From Auanema rhodensis (Eukaryota; Nematoda; Chromadorea; Rhabditida; Rhabditidae): a stretch of DNA of 64,000 nucleotides. Under the pieces are notes generated by a model. That model worked only from the letters and a program-made list of their open reading frames with translations. It did no database searches and had not been told where the DNA came from. Position 1 is the stretch's first letter, and each line of letters opens with the position of its first letter. Made by a program: the position numbers and the translations under genes. Positions 32,020 to 43,864 of the stretch are shown piece after piece. The DNA lies in assembly GCA_964057225.1 (NCBI GenBank), contig OZ059894.1, positions 5,580,001-5,644,000 on the forward strand, in the 5' to 3' direction.

Positions 32020-32527
32020 TTAACAGGAAAATCAGAAACATTCTAAAAACTAAGGTGTTGAGATATATATTTCAACATATATCATCTTTATTTTAGTTTA
32101 TTACTATCTTAACTATATTATTCTTTTAAATGATTCATTTTCACAGAAGACCTGAGACAGAAATCTGATCCTATTGTAGCTCTCATTTTTCTGCTATCGC
32201 GTACTGTCATTCTATTTTCCGCTTCCTAAAAAACATTTTCGAGAAATAAACCTGTTGATTTGTATGTGTTCTTTCTCACTTGTAACAGCTGGACATCATT
32301 TAGAAAGGGATAACTCAACTGATTTACATTTATAACCAGTTATGTTAATTTTATAACATTTTTAATGGCTATTTTAACTGGTCTTATGTCTATAATAATA
32401 TAAAGAACATCGAAGATATGTATAGCTTCTTTATACTATTTTGGCCTCATACATTGATTGTATTAGAAATCGGTCAGCCACAATTGTTTAAAAGGGCAAC
32501 TTGTTCTACATTCTAACGTCCGAAAGC
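32020..32527. other. Intergenic; nothing recognised
   Basis: About 0.5 kb between the peptide precursor and the collagen, AT-rich. No promoter element was recognised with confidence. Confidence 0.4.
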
Positions 32528-34016
32528 ATGAACAATTTGAAAAATCTTCGAGCACCAGATATTTTTATCTATTTATTCCTTATTTTAACTTGCACTGCAC
32601 TCTGCTTTGTTAATATTGTATTTGTTAAATTAAAAAGAGAAATTGACAATAGTTGGCTTGTGTTGACATTCGAAATTCAGGAAACAAAGGTAATTTTTCA
32701 TTAATTGTTATAATACGCTTTCAAGTTTTAAAAAGGTTATTTATGTTTTCTCTTGTTTTGTAGCTGCCAAACAATCGTAATTATAATCAATTATTTAGCT
32801 TATGCATATGTTTCAGGTCGTTTCCGAAAATATTTATAAAGAGCTTCGTCAATTTTCTGTGCAAAATCGTGAAAAGCGACAAAGCTACTACGATAAATCA
32901 GCTTCTCAATATCGAGTTCCTGCGTCGGAAGCTGTTGAGGCCAGTCCACCATCCATAAGACCAAGTTCTGATAAAAGTCAGAAACCTATTCTATATGTAT
33001 AAATATATCAATATGTATGAATATAGATAGCAATAATCTAGCTAATATCTGCCCACCTGGACCCCCAGGACTCAAAGGACAATCTGGTGAGCCAGGTTTA
33101 ATGGGATTGCCAGGGAAGTCAGGAAATCCGGTACGAAAAGACATGTCTTCGGTTTCATGCTACGCTTGCTTTATTCAGGGTTTGAATGCAGATAACATAA
33201 ATATAATTTTTCATGAAATAGCATGTATATTCTGCCCTGCGGGTGAAATGGGAACACCCGGCCCTCCTGGCGTACCAGGTAATCAATGATATTATACCAA
33301 TAATTTAAATGATTCAAAGTATTCGAAAATTATATTTTAACTGTAACCATCCAAACCATAATAGGCATATCATGAATACTGTATTAATAAGATTGTTCAG
33401 CCGCTATGGTTTCGATTATCATGTAAATCACAAACCTCGTAATCTTAAGGTACTCATGGAATACGAGGAGCCCGTGGTATACAAGGCAATCCTGGTTACA
33501 ACGGGTACCCTGGACCTCCAGGAAATGCTGGAAATCCAGGTGGTGTCGGGAAGTCTGGACCTCCTGGCTTACCAGGACTACGTGGTAATGATTTTATTCA
33601 TCAGCGAGGGTTGCCTGGACCTCATGGTTTAATCGGTAATGTTGGAGTAACTGGCCAAGTTGGTAATGTAGGAAAACCTGGAGCTAAAGGAATATCGGGT
33701 GAAATGTCAGTTTTGAGAGGATCCATTTCTTGATCGTTTCTAGTACAATATCTACTTACTATAATTTTTGTTCAGGGGAGCAATAGGACCACCAGGTAAT
33801 GATGGAAAACAAGGGCCAAGTGGTTTAAACGGTAAAGAGGGTATCACAGGAAAAAAGGGAGTGGACGGATTGGTAAGCAATTTTTAGATATATCCTTTTA
33901 TATTGAGTTTTCATATTCACTGGCCAAAAACTTTTTTTTAGTATTGTCAATGTCCACAAAAAAGTTTCGAAGTTCAGGATCATGAAGATGCAACTGTGAT
34001 GTCTTATATAATTTAA
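32528..34016 (+). CDS. Nematode cuticle collagen
   Basis: From ATG 32528 to TAA 34014-34016, in about seven exons. The N-terminus has a membrane/signal-anchor segment (IFIYLFLILTCTALCFVNIV) and then a non-collagenous region with NREKRQSYYDK, whose REKR is the subtilisin-like cleavage site of cuticle collagens. The first cysteine knot starts the triplets, ICPPGPPGLKGQSGEPG. An interruption with CIFCPAGEMGTPGPPGVPG precedes the main Gly-X-Y domain, and the end is a short Cys-containing tail (YCQCPQKSFEVQ). Cuticle collagens are secreted by the hypodermis, trimerise and are cross-linked into the cuticle. The Gly-X-Y region is interrupted at GNDFIHQRG (about 33585-33611). The splice from the propeptide into the first triplets (donor about 32972, acceptor about 33044) is inferred from phase. 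Confidence 0.92.
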
Positions 34017-34672
34017 TTGTAATAATATGTTTTATACATACGGAATAGTATATATGATACAGAACATGAATAAAATATTATGAAAATAGCAAATGTTGGG
34101 AAATTATTGAAATTGAATTTTTTCACAATAACAGCATTAAAGTGGTTAGCAGGATGAGTAACAGGCACAAATAGTATAATATGCGTAGCGTTGGGAACTC
34201 AAGAGAACTCGTATATCACAAGAACATTGAGATAATGATTTCGAAGTTGCATAACAGATTTCGCAGTTCAAATAATTATTTATAGAAAATGATATCTAGT
34301 CCAAATTCGGATTAGAATTGTGAATGTGTGCCTATAAGAGTTTTGGGTAATAATAATTAGATAGAAAATATGGAAATAGTTATGCACCAATCAAATTATT
34401 CACATAATCATCATAATAAGGAGTAGCAGAACTCTTCAAAAAATAACACATGAAAAGAAAAAATTGAAAATAGATGGGTTCAATATTTCATAGAATAGTA
34501 TCAAATTATCACGAACTACTCGTAGACAATAATAAACATTTGAAACCAAATATTATGGTTTTCAGATTAAAAACAAATTAAATATATATAAGTACACCGA
34601 GAGGTTCTCATTATATATATATATAATATATATATATAATGAAGAAATTCATATTTCCTAGCGAGGAGGAGT
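34017..34672. other. Intergenic between convergent genes
   Basis: About 650 bp of AT-rich DNA between the collagen stop and the Cys-loop channel stop. A short TA-rich stretch lies near 34612-34640. Nothing else is seen. Confidence 0.45.
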
Positions 34673-37600
34673 TTAGCTTAAGTAAAACAGTACTATCACT
34701 GGTACTGTGACAAGAGTAAGAAAGAATAACATGAAAAGTGAATCTAAACGTTCAGCTATACGTACATAGCCGTTCATTTCTCGTCGACGTCGAGGTCCAT
34801 GCGGATCATCCATATCGAAATCTTCCAACTCACCCTGAGAATATAATATTATTTTAATATTAATATAATATGTTTAATGCTATGTTTTTATATATCGAAT
34901 ATTGAGGTTTAGTTAAAATAAATTCTTTCGTTGAATTTAATTGCATCATTTTCAAAACTAGAGAAGCTTAACACATCATTTTTTATTCTTCTTCAAATTT
35001 TCGTGTGTTTCCCAGAGGTTTCGATTGACTTTTGTTTCATAAAATATGTGAGGATATCTGTGTCGTGCAGCTGCAACGATCTAATAGTGAGCTTCTAATG
35101 TTCAGTGAAGATAGGACACAATTTATGGCATTCGCAGGAAAAAGAAAATAGGAGGAAATGATGGAGAAACAGGTTCATTGAGTGTCAATGAAGAGAAGAG
35201 CGACAACGGCTGTTGTCTCTTTTCACCTATTTCTTCACTAGATATCATGAGCATTCTAAATGTGTATGTATGTATGTGTATCTATGTAGACATCTAGAAA
35301 ATCATCAAATAGATGATTAACTAAACGACAGTTAGAAAGAAAATGTTTTCAGAGAAAAATATCTGAAATAATAATCTGAACCAGTCCGAAACTAACTGGT
35401 CACCTTTTTGAATATATTTAATTTAATTTTGAATGTTATCAAGCCGTCAAACAATGAAAAAGTAATGTCAGCACCAATAAAATTTTTTTATAATGTACCT
35501 GAAGATTTTCACACGTGCTTGCTAATTTCTTCACAAACGACTCGAGAGCATGTATACGTTTCAGCATCGATATTTCAGCATGAATTTCACCATTTAAATG
35601 ATCCGTAATTAAAGGTTTTGTTAATCCTAATTCGTCATTCTGTTGCTGATCAACCTGCAATTGATCCCGTAGTGTCCACTATAACCAAAAATGGAGAGTT
35701 CATGGGGAAAAAAATCGTTACCTTAGGTCTTATAAGCCTCAAACAAAAACACTTTAAAACCCATCTTGGTGGTTCCTTTCCAAAACGTCCTTTTCGATGA
35801 ACTCTCATGACGATTCCAGTCGTCATAGCTGCCAATGAGACGACAATCATGTTGAAGAGAAAATATGCAACTAAATCCAATTCGATGATTCAATAACGTA
35901 TAAGATAATTTTTGATCTCATAATTTTTTAACAATCAAGTAATGCCTTGTTACGTTTTAAGTTTTTAATATCATTTTGCAACATTCTAAGTTTCAGAAAT
36001 TTAGTGCTCTTCTAAGAAATAAAACAGAAGGTAAGGATTCCAGCAAGATTTACACATTTTATGACATTTCTCTACTAAATTAAAGATGCACTAATCGTCT
36101 ATACATATATCTTCGACATTTTTAAATATATGATTTCTTTAATGGCGTTGGAATAATGGGGTGATACTCACAACACTTTGATTGATAATTCAAAATATAT
36201 TATAGTAATTTTCATGTATTCATATTTGAATCTCACCTAATAGAGGTACGTGTGTTGAACTATGTGGAACCTTTTCACTAACAACTAGAGAAAGAACAGC
36301 CATTGTTAGGATGGCTGTTACACCTAATGTAAACCTTTCCTAAATATAAATTACTTCAAACATTTGAAAAATGTGCTTGTATTACCTCTCGTTCACCTGT
36401 TGTTGAAAAGCGTGCAAATAATCCAACCACCGATATTGAGCACATTATGTAAGATGGGAACGTTAAGGTCACCATATAGAACAGAGGCCGTCGTTTGACT
36501 GACACATCAAAGCTTACTTCGGATACCTGCAACTTTGCTTAAAAACAATTTGTTGCTAAAAAAAACCTCTGTGCCCTCATGCTCATAAGTGTCTTCTTTT
36601 ACAGAAATATTTAGCAATTTCCATTCCTCATTATCAGTATAATGCTGCAGAGAATGTTCTGTATGAGCATGCAGTCGAATCTTTTCTTTTCCATATGCCC
36701 ATGAAGCTATCTTAACAAATGAATAACTTAAGCTATATTGCTACAACCTTTGAAATATATTCAAATAATTAATGTTATACCTGTAGAGCACAACGTTGGT
36801 CGTCAAGAGGAAAATGACGTATATTAATTTCACACGAAACAGTGTGAACAGCTGGATGACTAGCCACTATTGTACCGTTAGAAGAAATTCTTACAGGTGC
36901 TCGAACGGATGATAAAAGATCTTCATGTTCCAGCCTGGAATTTTGAACCCTTAATTCTGGGCTCATGCGCCCTTATCAATAGTCTAATAGTGTTCCAAAT
37001 GTAGACTTGTAGATGAGGATTATATCATATACATGTAATAATAATTGAACTGTATTGCTGACTTACATATTAAAAATTATGATATCTGGCAGCCAAATTT
37101 TGTCAATGGGTAACCATGTTTTTGAAATTCCTCCAAAGAGCGCTGGATCCCAGGCAAGTGATGGATCTATCCATCGCTGAAATTATCAATATTCTATGTT
37201 TTATTTTTTAATAAACAACTTCTTCGACATATATCAAAACTGTCATTGTCTGTTTGAGTTCGTCAATTCCCAATATATGCACTAATTCCATCTCGTAGTG
37301 TAAATCCAAAAGACCGTCTGGTGGAGCATTCATGTTGTGCCGTTGAAGAAGATATTCTGTCAACTTTTTCGAGGAACCTTTAAAATAATCTAATGAATTT
37401 TCTCTTAACTATTACAGTATACTATGTTGTTTTTTGTATCAACACACTTTTTTTGTTATCTCACAGTTTGTTTTAGCTAAAGGTTTAGCGAAATGAGCTT
37501 GAAACGATCTCTATTTCACATTAAGCTGTTAGGTTGATCCCATCATTTCTAACACATGTAGTTTCATCTTTGACTTTAAAATTGTCTTTTATTTTCTAAG

Positions 37601-38148
37601 AACATTTGATGCTTCACAGGAAGTACAGAAGGTCCACATTTCTTCCAAAGGAAATATGTAAGCGAAGAAAAGACGGACACGAGAGAGATAATTGGATAAC
37701 ATATTACATGCATGAACTATTATGCTCTTGGGACTCACGCGTGTTACTGAATTCCTCAGCGTTTTGAACATTCTATTCAATTTTGAATTTTTTCGTTTGA
37801 AAAAACATGACCTTAGATTGCCAAAAAAAGCAAGAAATTTCTTTCTTTTTTTTGTAAAGAATCATGTTTGATATACACTTTTAGAGATATTGAACTTAAA
37901 ACTCAAAAAAATTGTGGAAAGAATAAAAGCTTTTTTTAGGTTTAAGTTTATGAATAAATTAAATTAACAGTACCGGGAACAACATTGTCGATTTGTCCAT
38001 CGTAGCTCACAGTAGTTAACTATAAAATTTCAAAACTTTAGCAAGGAAAACAAAGCAGATTTATTACTTGCACAGACGGACCTCCGACTTCTTCCATAGC
38101 CCAAATATTAATTAGAAATGACGGTATAAATAGCAATAAAAACAACAT
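34673..38148 (-). CDS. Cys-loop ligand-gated ion channel subunit, nicotinic-like (non-alpha)
   Basis: Minus-strand gene of about 10 exons from ATG 38148 to TAA 34673. A signal peptide (LFLLLFIPSFLINIWA) is followed by the ligand-binding domain: SLAWDPALFGGISKTWLPID, then KIWLPDIIIFNM. The Cys loop reads CEINIRHFPLDDQRC, with 13 residues between the cysteines. TM1 is around FYMVTLTFPSYIMCSISVVG. Then GERERFTLGVTAILTMAVLS leads into TM2, with VPLL at the outer end. TM3 is AYFLFNMIVVSLAAMTTGIV. After a long intracellular loop, TM4 is FMLFFLTLVTVPVIVLFY near the end. The Gly-Glu before TM2, and no Pro-Ala-Arg, argues for cation selectivity. The C-loop lacks a Cys-Cys pair, so it is not an alpha subunit. 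Subfamily is not resolved. A 575-bp intron follows exon 2. Confidence 0.88.
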
Positions 38149-39689
38149 TTGCGTCTGAAAACTGTCAAAACACTTTTGAAAAATTGTGGGTTCTAATCTT
38201 TAATTGATAAATGCAATAAAACGAGTAAAAATACAAAAGTTATCAAGATAAACTGTAAGTCGGTCAAATGAAAGCAAATTTTGAATGAAATTGAAGAATG
38301 ATGTTAAGAGGTGATGATGGCCGGAACTGATTGCTGTGAGTCTAATGAATGGAAAAGAAGAGAATGAAAGAAGATGTTCGCAACTGGTGCAATGGCCATT
38401 AATACATAGAGTGAAGAACAAATGACACGCCTCCTATCTGTTCACCATATGCCTCAAGTCATTTTAGCGCAAGGATAAAGGATTAGAAGAGAATAAAAAG
38501 AAATTGAAGAGCTAATACATTGGTGATAGATGAAGAAGAAAGTTGGAATAATTCAAGCGAACAAGGGGGCAATGAGTCAGGCCACATTTGACATAGCAAT
38601 AAGCAAAGTTGGTTGAAATCGAGCACCGGAAAGAATGCATCAAGATTGAGATTCAAATAAAATCAACAAAAATAGATAGAAATGGGTATAGACAAGAAAG
38701 ATCGATCAGCTTAACAAATTGGATTCACTGCTTCATCTCAATAAAGTTTGAGTTAAGTTCGTGTACATTACAATCGCTTGATGTCTTAGAGCCAATTACA
38801 AGTTAATGGATACGGTAGCCATGACGAAGGGCATACCTAACACATGTCTTGGAGAAGTCAATAGAAATGCTATTCATACGATTGATTTCCTTTCATAAAG
38901 GTACTAAAATTAAAATTTATGAAGTATTAGATAAATATATGTGAATAGAACAACTGAAAATTCTACTAAACATTAAATTCGAAAGAAAGAAGAGCACTGA
39001 GCCGAACATTTTCATTTCGATTAACCTAATGGAGGGGAGAAGGAAAGCGAAACCCAATGATTTGATTGTATTCTCTTGAGCTCAGATAATTTAGTCAAGT
39101 TTCTCAATATTACACTTTGAATTACTGGTTTTGAGGGCTTGTGATTTTCTTCTTCGTTCGTTGGGTTTTTTCTATAGTGATAATATCTACAAAAACCATT
39201 TATTGCTAGATATAATTCAAATATATTTAAGAAAGAGGTTCATAATAAACCTCATTTTATACTCATTTTTAGAAATTGTTATAAAAAGGATCAGAAACAT
39301 TTTCTCTCTCTGAAGATTATATAAATATCAACATTTAAAACTTAGATCACTGAGAAAAATAAATATAAATTTAAAATCCAATTTATATTATTTTTCGAAA
39401 CTCGAACTTAAGTACAAAATCAGTATTCAGATATAAGCATGATGTAACGATGAGAAAATTTAGTTCAGTGAGGTCACCTTGGTCAATGAAAACTCTATAA
39501 AATGTTACAAACTCATTAAGCTTTAACTACTTGTTTCTCAATTAGTTTTACTTGATACTGATGAGGTAAGTTCACATCACTATATGTTAAAGATGTATAC
39601 GCTTGTCTTTTATAAAAAATGAGAATGATGAGTACGAATCAGATATTTTTTAAATGAGTGTTTTTTTGCCCATTCATTGTGTTTTACAG

Positions 39690-39743
39690 ATGAGTGACAA
39701 ACGAGATTCTGTATCAGATGCTCATAACATGAGGATAACTTTG
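39690..39743 (+). CDS. Candidate first exon of an unassigned gene
   Basis: TGTTTTACAG is immediately followed by ATG and an 18-codon open stretch, MSDKRDSVSDAHNMRITL, ending at a GTAGTA donor-like site. The acceptor directly before ATG fits trans- or cis-splicing, and the composition is polar rather than AT-driven. I found no continuation in a matching phase. Confidence 0.25.
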
Positions 39744-41061
39744 GTAGTAATATATAGAAAAACGTTTATATTATATTGAAAACGGTGTTAATTACATGAA
39801 TTTTTTATTTGTGGTTATAAGATTATTATTTTAAAAAGTAAATTGCTCTAAAGTTTCATTCATTAAAAAAATATAAAATTTATTTGTGTCTTTTCTTTAC
39901 TTTAAATTATAATTAGTTAAGTAATTACAAAATTTAGTTTCGTGTTATCAATCAGTTGTAAAAATGATTTAAAACACTAGATAGTTTTGCTGCGTTTGAT
40001 TTTCTTTTTTTTTTAATAAATGTAAAGTTTGAATACAACTTTTCAAACTAAAACAATTTCATGGTTTGACTATATTCAGGTGCCAGTTAACTTATGCCTT
40101 TTGCAGTTTTGCGTATGAAAAAAAATGTTTCGTTTAATATATGAATATAATATGTATGCATACTGAATATAGTATACTTTTTAATTTTATTTTCAGATCT
40201 TGTTTTTTTTGTGTTTTTCACTATTAAACAAAAGTGATACAATTAAGTTTTTAACAATTACAGTATACATATATATAAATATTTTGTAAACGTTAAAAAT
40301 ATATTAGATATGATCAAAGTTTCTAGAAAAACATGATATCATTTGCATTAAATGTAATGAAATATTTAAAAACATTTACAGATAAAGATGTGTATATCAG
40401 CTCTCATTTAGTATACATCCTTTCACACAGATCTAGGGTTATCAATTTCATAGTTTTCATTCTAATACTCTTCAAAACATCCTTTTGTGAAAAAAAACCT
40501 TTAATTTTCTTAGAAACATCATCGGACGATTCGATTTTTAAAAACGGAACAAGAAAACATGAAAGGAAGTTCTAATATGTAATTTATGCCTCTTTGTTTA
40601 CATATGTGAAGCTATAACTACTATAAGATAATAATATTGAGAGAAATGTGTAATAAAAATGTTTTTTCAGATTTGACTCCTGCAAACATCAAATGATGCT
40701 TGATTATTAGTTTGATTATATCAATTATGGTAAATATGAAAACGCCTCTTTCAATGTGATAACAAATCATGAAGTTCATTTGATAAGAATAGTTCTGTTC
40801 GGATAATTAACGCTTGTTCTATTTTTCTGTGCTGAAACGTTAAAATTGATTTGCTTATAGTGTATATATAATATATTTTTGAAAAGTATTAAATTAAAAC
40901 GTTTTTTTTAACTATATATTGAATATAAATCGGTAGTTCGCAGTCAAGAAATATGATATAATATGTTTTTTTTCTTCTTCCAGTATTTTTTTTGAATTCC
41001 AATGTAAAAATTCATCTTAAAAATAGTTTTTCAAGATTAATAAGTTTGTGCTGCTGATTCC

Positions 41062-41246
41062 ATGCATCCCATGAGATTGCAAGGAATTGAAAAACATGAA
41101 GCTATACATGCTCACATCTCTGAATATGTACGTCTTAAGTTTTCATTTTATTCTGGTATTGAACCATAGTTCTGCTAATAATTTTTTGTGGTCAATTGTA
41201 TTACAGAGCTTACGAAGAATGAAATATTTAATTTAGAACTCTGACA
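41062..41246 (+). CDS. Candidate small two-exon ORF
   Basis: Exon 41062-41127 (ATG, MHPMRLQGIEKHEAIHAHIS...) ends at a GTACGT donor. Exon 41217-41246 follows ATTACAG in phase and ends SLRRMKYLI and a stop. From the ATG this gives 31 residues. The first exon may begin earlier (41045, after an AAG acceptor), which would make this the end of a longer gene. No family is recognised. Confidence 0.3.
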
Positions 41247-43030
41247 TCACAAAACCATCTGCGAAAATTAAGCAATTCATATTCACTAATCATTTTTATT
41301 TTCCACCTATATTTATACATGTACAAGTATATAAAATATATTTTTGTATATGTTTCTTTATGTCTTATTTCCGTTTTTCTTCATTTTTCTAAAAATCTTC
41401 ATAACAATTACTTTTTTGGAATTACGTCTTCCTTACATGCTTTCCTTACTAACAGAAAATAACGAGCCAGATCTTATTTTAATCATTCATAAAGTCTTTC
41501 TTTCCTCATAAAATTATATAATTTAATACATGTCTCAAGTAAGATTTAGCCTTTCAAGGATATGTTTCCGTCATGAGCAGATTCACCATCACACCACAAG
41601 CTTCATTGCTAGCATCTTCTCTTCAGCATTTTCTGCTTTAGTCTTCAGCCTATTCATTTAATGTTCTTCCTCAGTAGTCCCATGGTACCAGATCAACTAT
41701 TCTAAGCAGCATTTTTTTATTCGGCTAGCAACTAAAATTTTTTACGACAATATATCTGTTCCATGTTGTGATGGATAGAAAACATCATGAAGTAGGAAGA
41801 AAAGGAGGAAGAGATATATAGCCTGGAAATTATACCATAAGTCGGGCTATCCACCCTCACCACCACCCTCACAACGCCGTATTAGGCTATGTTGTCTCTC
41901 AGTCCTCTTGAAAAACTATACTGTCTCTTTCCCTGACTAATGCTCTTGAGGGCAAACAAGGACAAGAAATGAGAGAAAGAGAAAAACGGGGAAAGTAGAG
42001 ATAGGAAAAGAGCATGAACGAATGAAAGATGATGAAAGATAGAACTGAAGAAAAGAGAAAGTGGGAGACATAGAGAGTTAGAGAATTAGAGGGTAAGAAA
42101 GAGATGCGGAGAAGGAGAGGGCAGCTTTGAATTTCCAATAGCGCCCAGCACATAGGAGCCAGTTCGAGTAGTAGCGATAGGCCTTCAAGGGTACTTTACA
42201 TCTTATGTTTTTACATATTTTCCTGTTCCGTTTGGAATTCGTGTTGTTATAACTTTGATCAAGCTTCATATGATCTATCCATAATCTTCTAAAATATTTT
42301 ATTGCTTCTCCCAAGCGTTCTGCTATATTTATAAATTAATCTTTCCAATAATTATAGCAGTATATCCACCAAGCTAACAACATATTAAAGTATATATATA
42401 TATATATACTTATAATTAATTTCATTTGCTCATCATAACATTTGAATCTGAAAAAGTAGAAAGAATGATGTACACTGAAATAAATTTAATCACATGATCC
42501 CAGCGACAACGTGTTTGTTTTTAGATTAAAATAAATATGTTGATTAAACATCTAAATTTTTCAAATCAATTTATATTATCATTTTTCTGACTTTCAGTTT
42601 ATTTTTTTTCTCACTCAGTGTTTAATTATTTTGAATAATTATCGTTATTACAATATCTTTTTTTCCTGGCCTACAAATGTAGCTGTTATGCTTCTTTGGC
42701 TGTTCTGTATCAACCAGTCCAATCCATTATCACACATGAATACATTGTATCTATTATACATCTGCCAGGCCTTATTTCAGTTTCAACATGTGTTGTTTAC
42801 CGGTTTTTATTTTTATTTTTATTTTTATTTTTATTTTTGTTTTGTTTTTTAATTTTTCAAATATCTATTCATTGCCACACCTCAGATATGCACTAACGAT
42901 ATAGTGATACTAACAAGACAGCTGTTTTTTGTTGAACGTTTTTCGTCAAACTTCTTTTTTTAATAAAAAAAAAGTTTAATATAGAAGTCTATGTGAATCA
43001 AGTATTTATTATAAAGAAAATACGAGTGAT

Positions 43031-43516
43031 TCACAAAAAAAAAGAGAATGTATCCTTTCCAACAGTAAGATCACCACCATTCATAGCATACAGATAAAGA
43101 ATGACGTCAAATGCTTGATCCACGTGAGTTTCACGCGGAAATCGTACGAAACCGTTTATAGGCATGACTATGAGCCTAGATAACAACGTCTGAATATTGT
43201 ACTCTTTTCATTGTTAAAATTTCAAAAAAATATTTTTTTCACAAAAACAACTTCTGGAATTCTTCATCTAGTTTTCTCATTTATTTTTTCAATATACATG
43301 TATAACTAAACGGTTGGAAATCGTCCCTCATTTGAACTTTCATATTGAAATGATTAGTCAATGACCACACTGAGTCGTTGCTTGACCTTTTTCGATCAAA
43401 GAGGTCATTAACATGGTAGCTGGTTCAATAGTTGCTACAGAGGTCACATCCAGATCTATACCCTTGTACTTAAAATTTTTTACTCCATTTATCCAATGTT
43501 TGAAACGAGAAAGCAT
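43031..43516 (-). CDS. Two minus-strand ORF segments, candidate exons of an unknown gene
   Basis: Upstream segment 43516-43358 opens with ATG and reads MLSRFKHWINGVKNFKYKGI, then DLDVTSVATIEPATMLMTSL, IEKGQATTQCGH and stop. Downstream segment 43189-43031 follows the acceptor AATATTCAG and reads TLLSRLIVMPINGFVRFPRE, then THVDQAFDVILYLYAMNGGD, LTVGKDTF and a stop. Both have balanced, protein-like composition that the neighbouring DNA lacks. I could not join them with a consensus donor in the right phase, so they may be two exons with an odd splice, two short genes, or a decayed gene. No domain is recognised. Confidence 0.35.
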
Positions 43517-43771
43517 TCATTCTTAGATCTTATGTTGTCTTTATTCTTGGCTTTTTTGATTTATCACTGATTTACTGTTTTTCTTGCCAAGTTATCCTTC
43601 CCAAAAACTCACACAATGATAAAACAATAGGGTGAAATAGTTTTTGCTCAATTTTAATTTTTTTGATTTCGCGTTTTTGTTTTCATTCATTAATAGTTAA
43701 TTTTACTTTTCGTGCGACAATATCAATCTTAATACACTTGGTTATACCAACAAACCAGTTTCCCGATCAGG

Positions 43772-43864
43772 ATGGCCAATTTTAGCGAAGTTGAAGCCAT
43801 TCAAACATTAAAAGCTGAAGAAGGCATGATTCATCAGATTAATTTATTGTTCCATTTATCATAG
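43772..43864 (+). CDS. Candidate micro-ORF (30 aa)
   Basis: An ATG two bases after the acceptor-like CCCGATCAG opens MANFSEVEAIQTLKAEEGMI, HQINLLFHLS and a stop. The first 22 residues look coding and the rest look like AT-rich read-through, so a first exon with an unseen donor is as likely as a complete peptide. It lies about 250 bp from the minus-strand ORF starting at 43516, in divergent orientation. Confidence 0.25.
   Translation: MANFSEVEAIQTLKAEEGMIHQINLLFHLS

Noticed and set aside
33585-33604. A 20-nt GTAATG...CATCAG mini-intron in the collagen
   Set aside because: Removing it destroys the Gly-X-Y frame. Reading through keeps the triplets with one short interruption.
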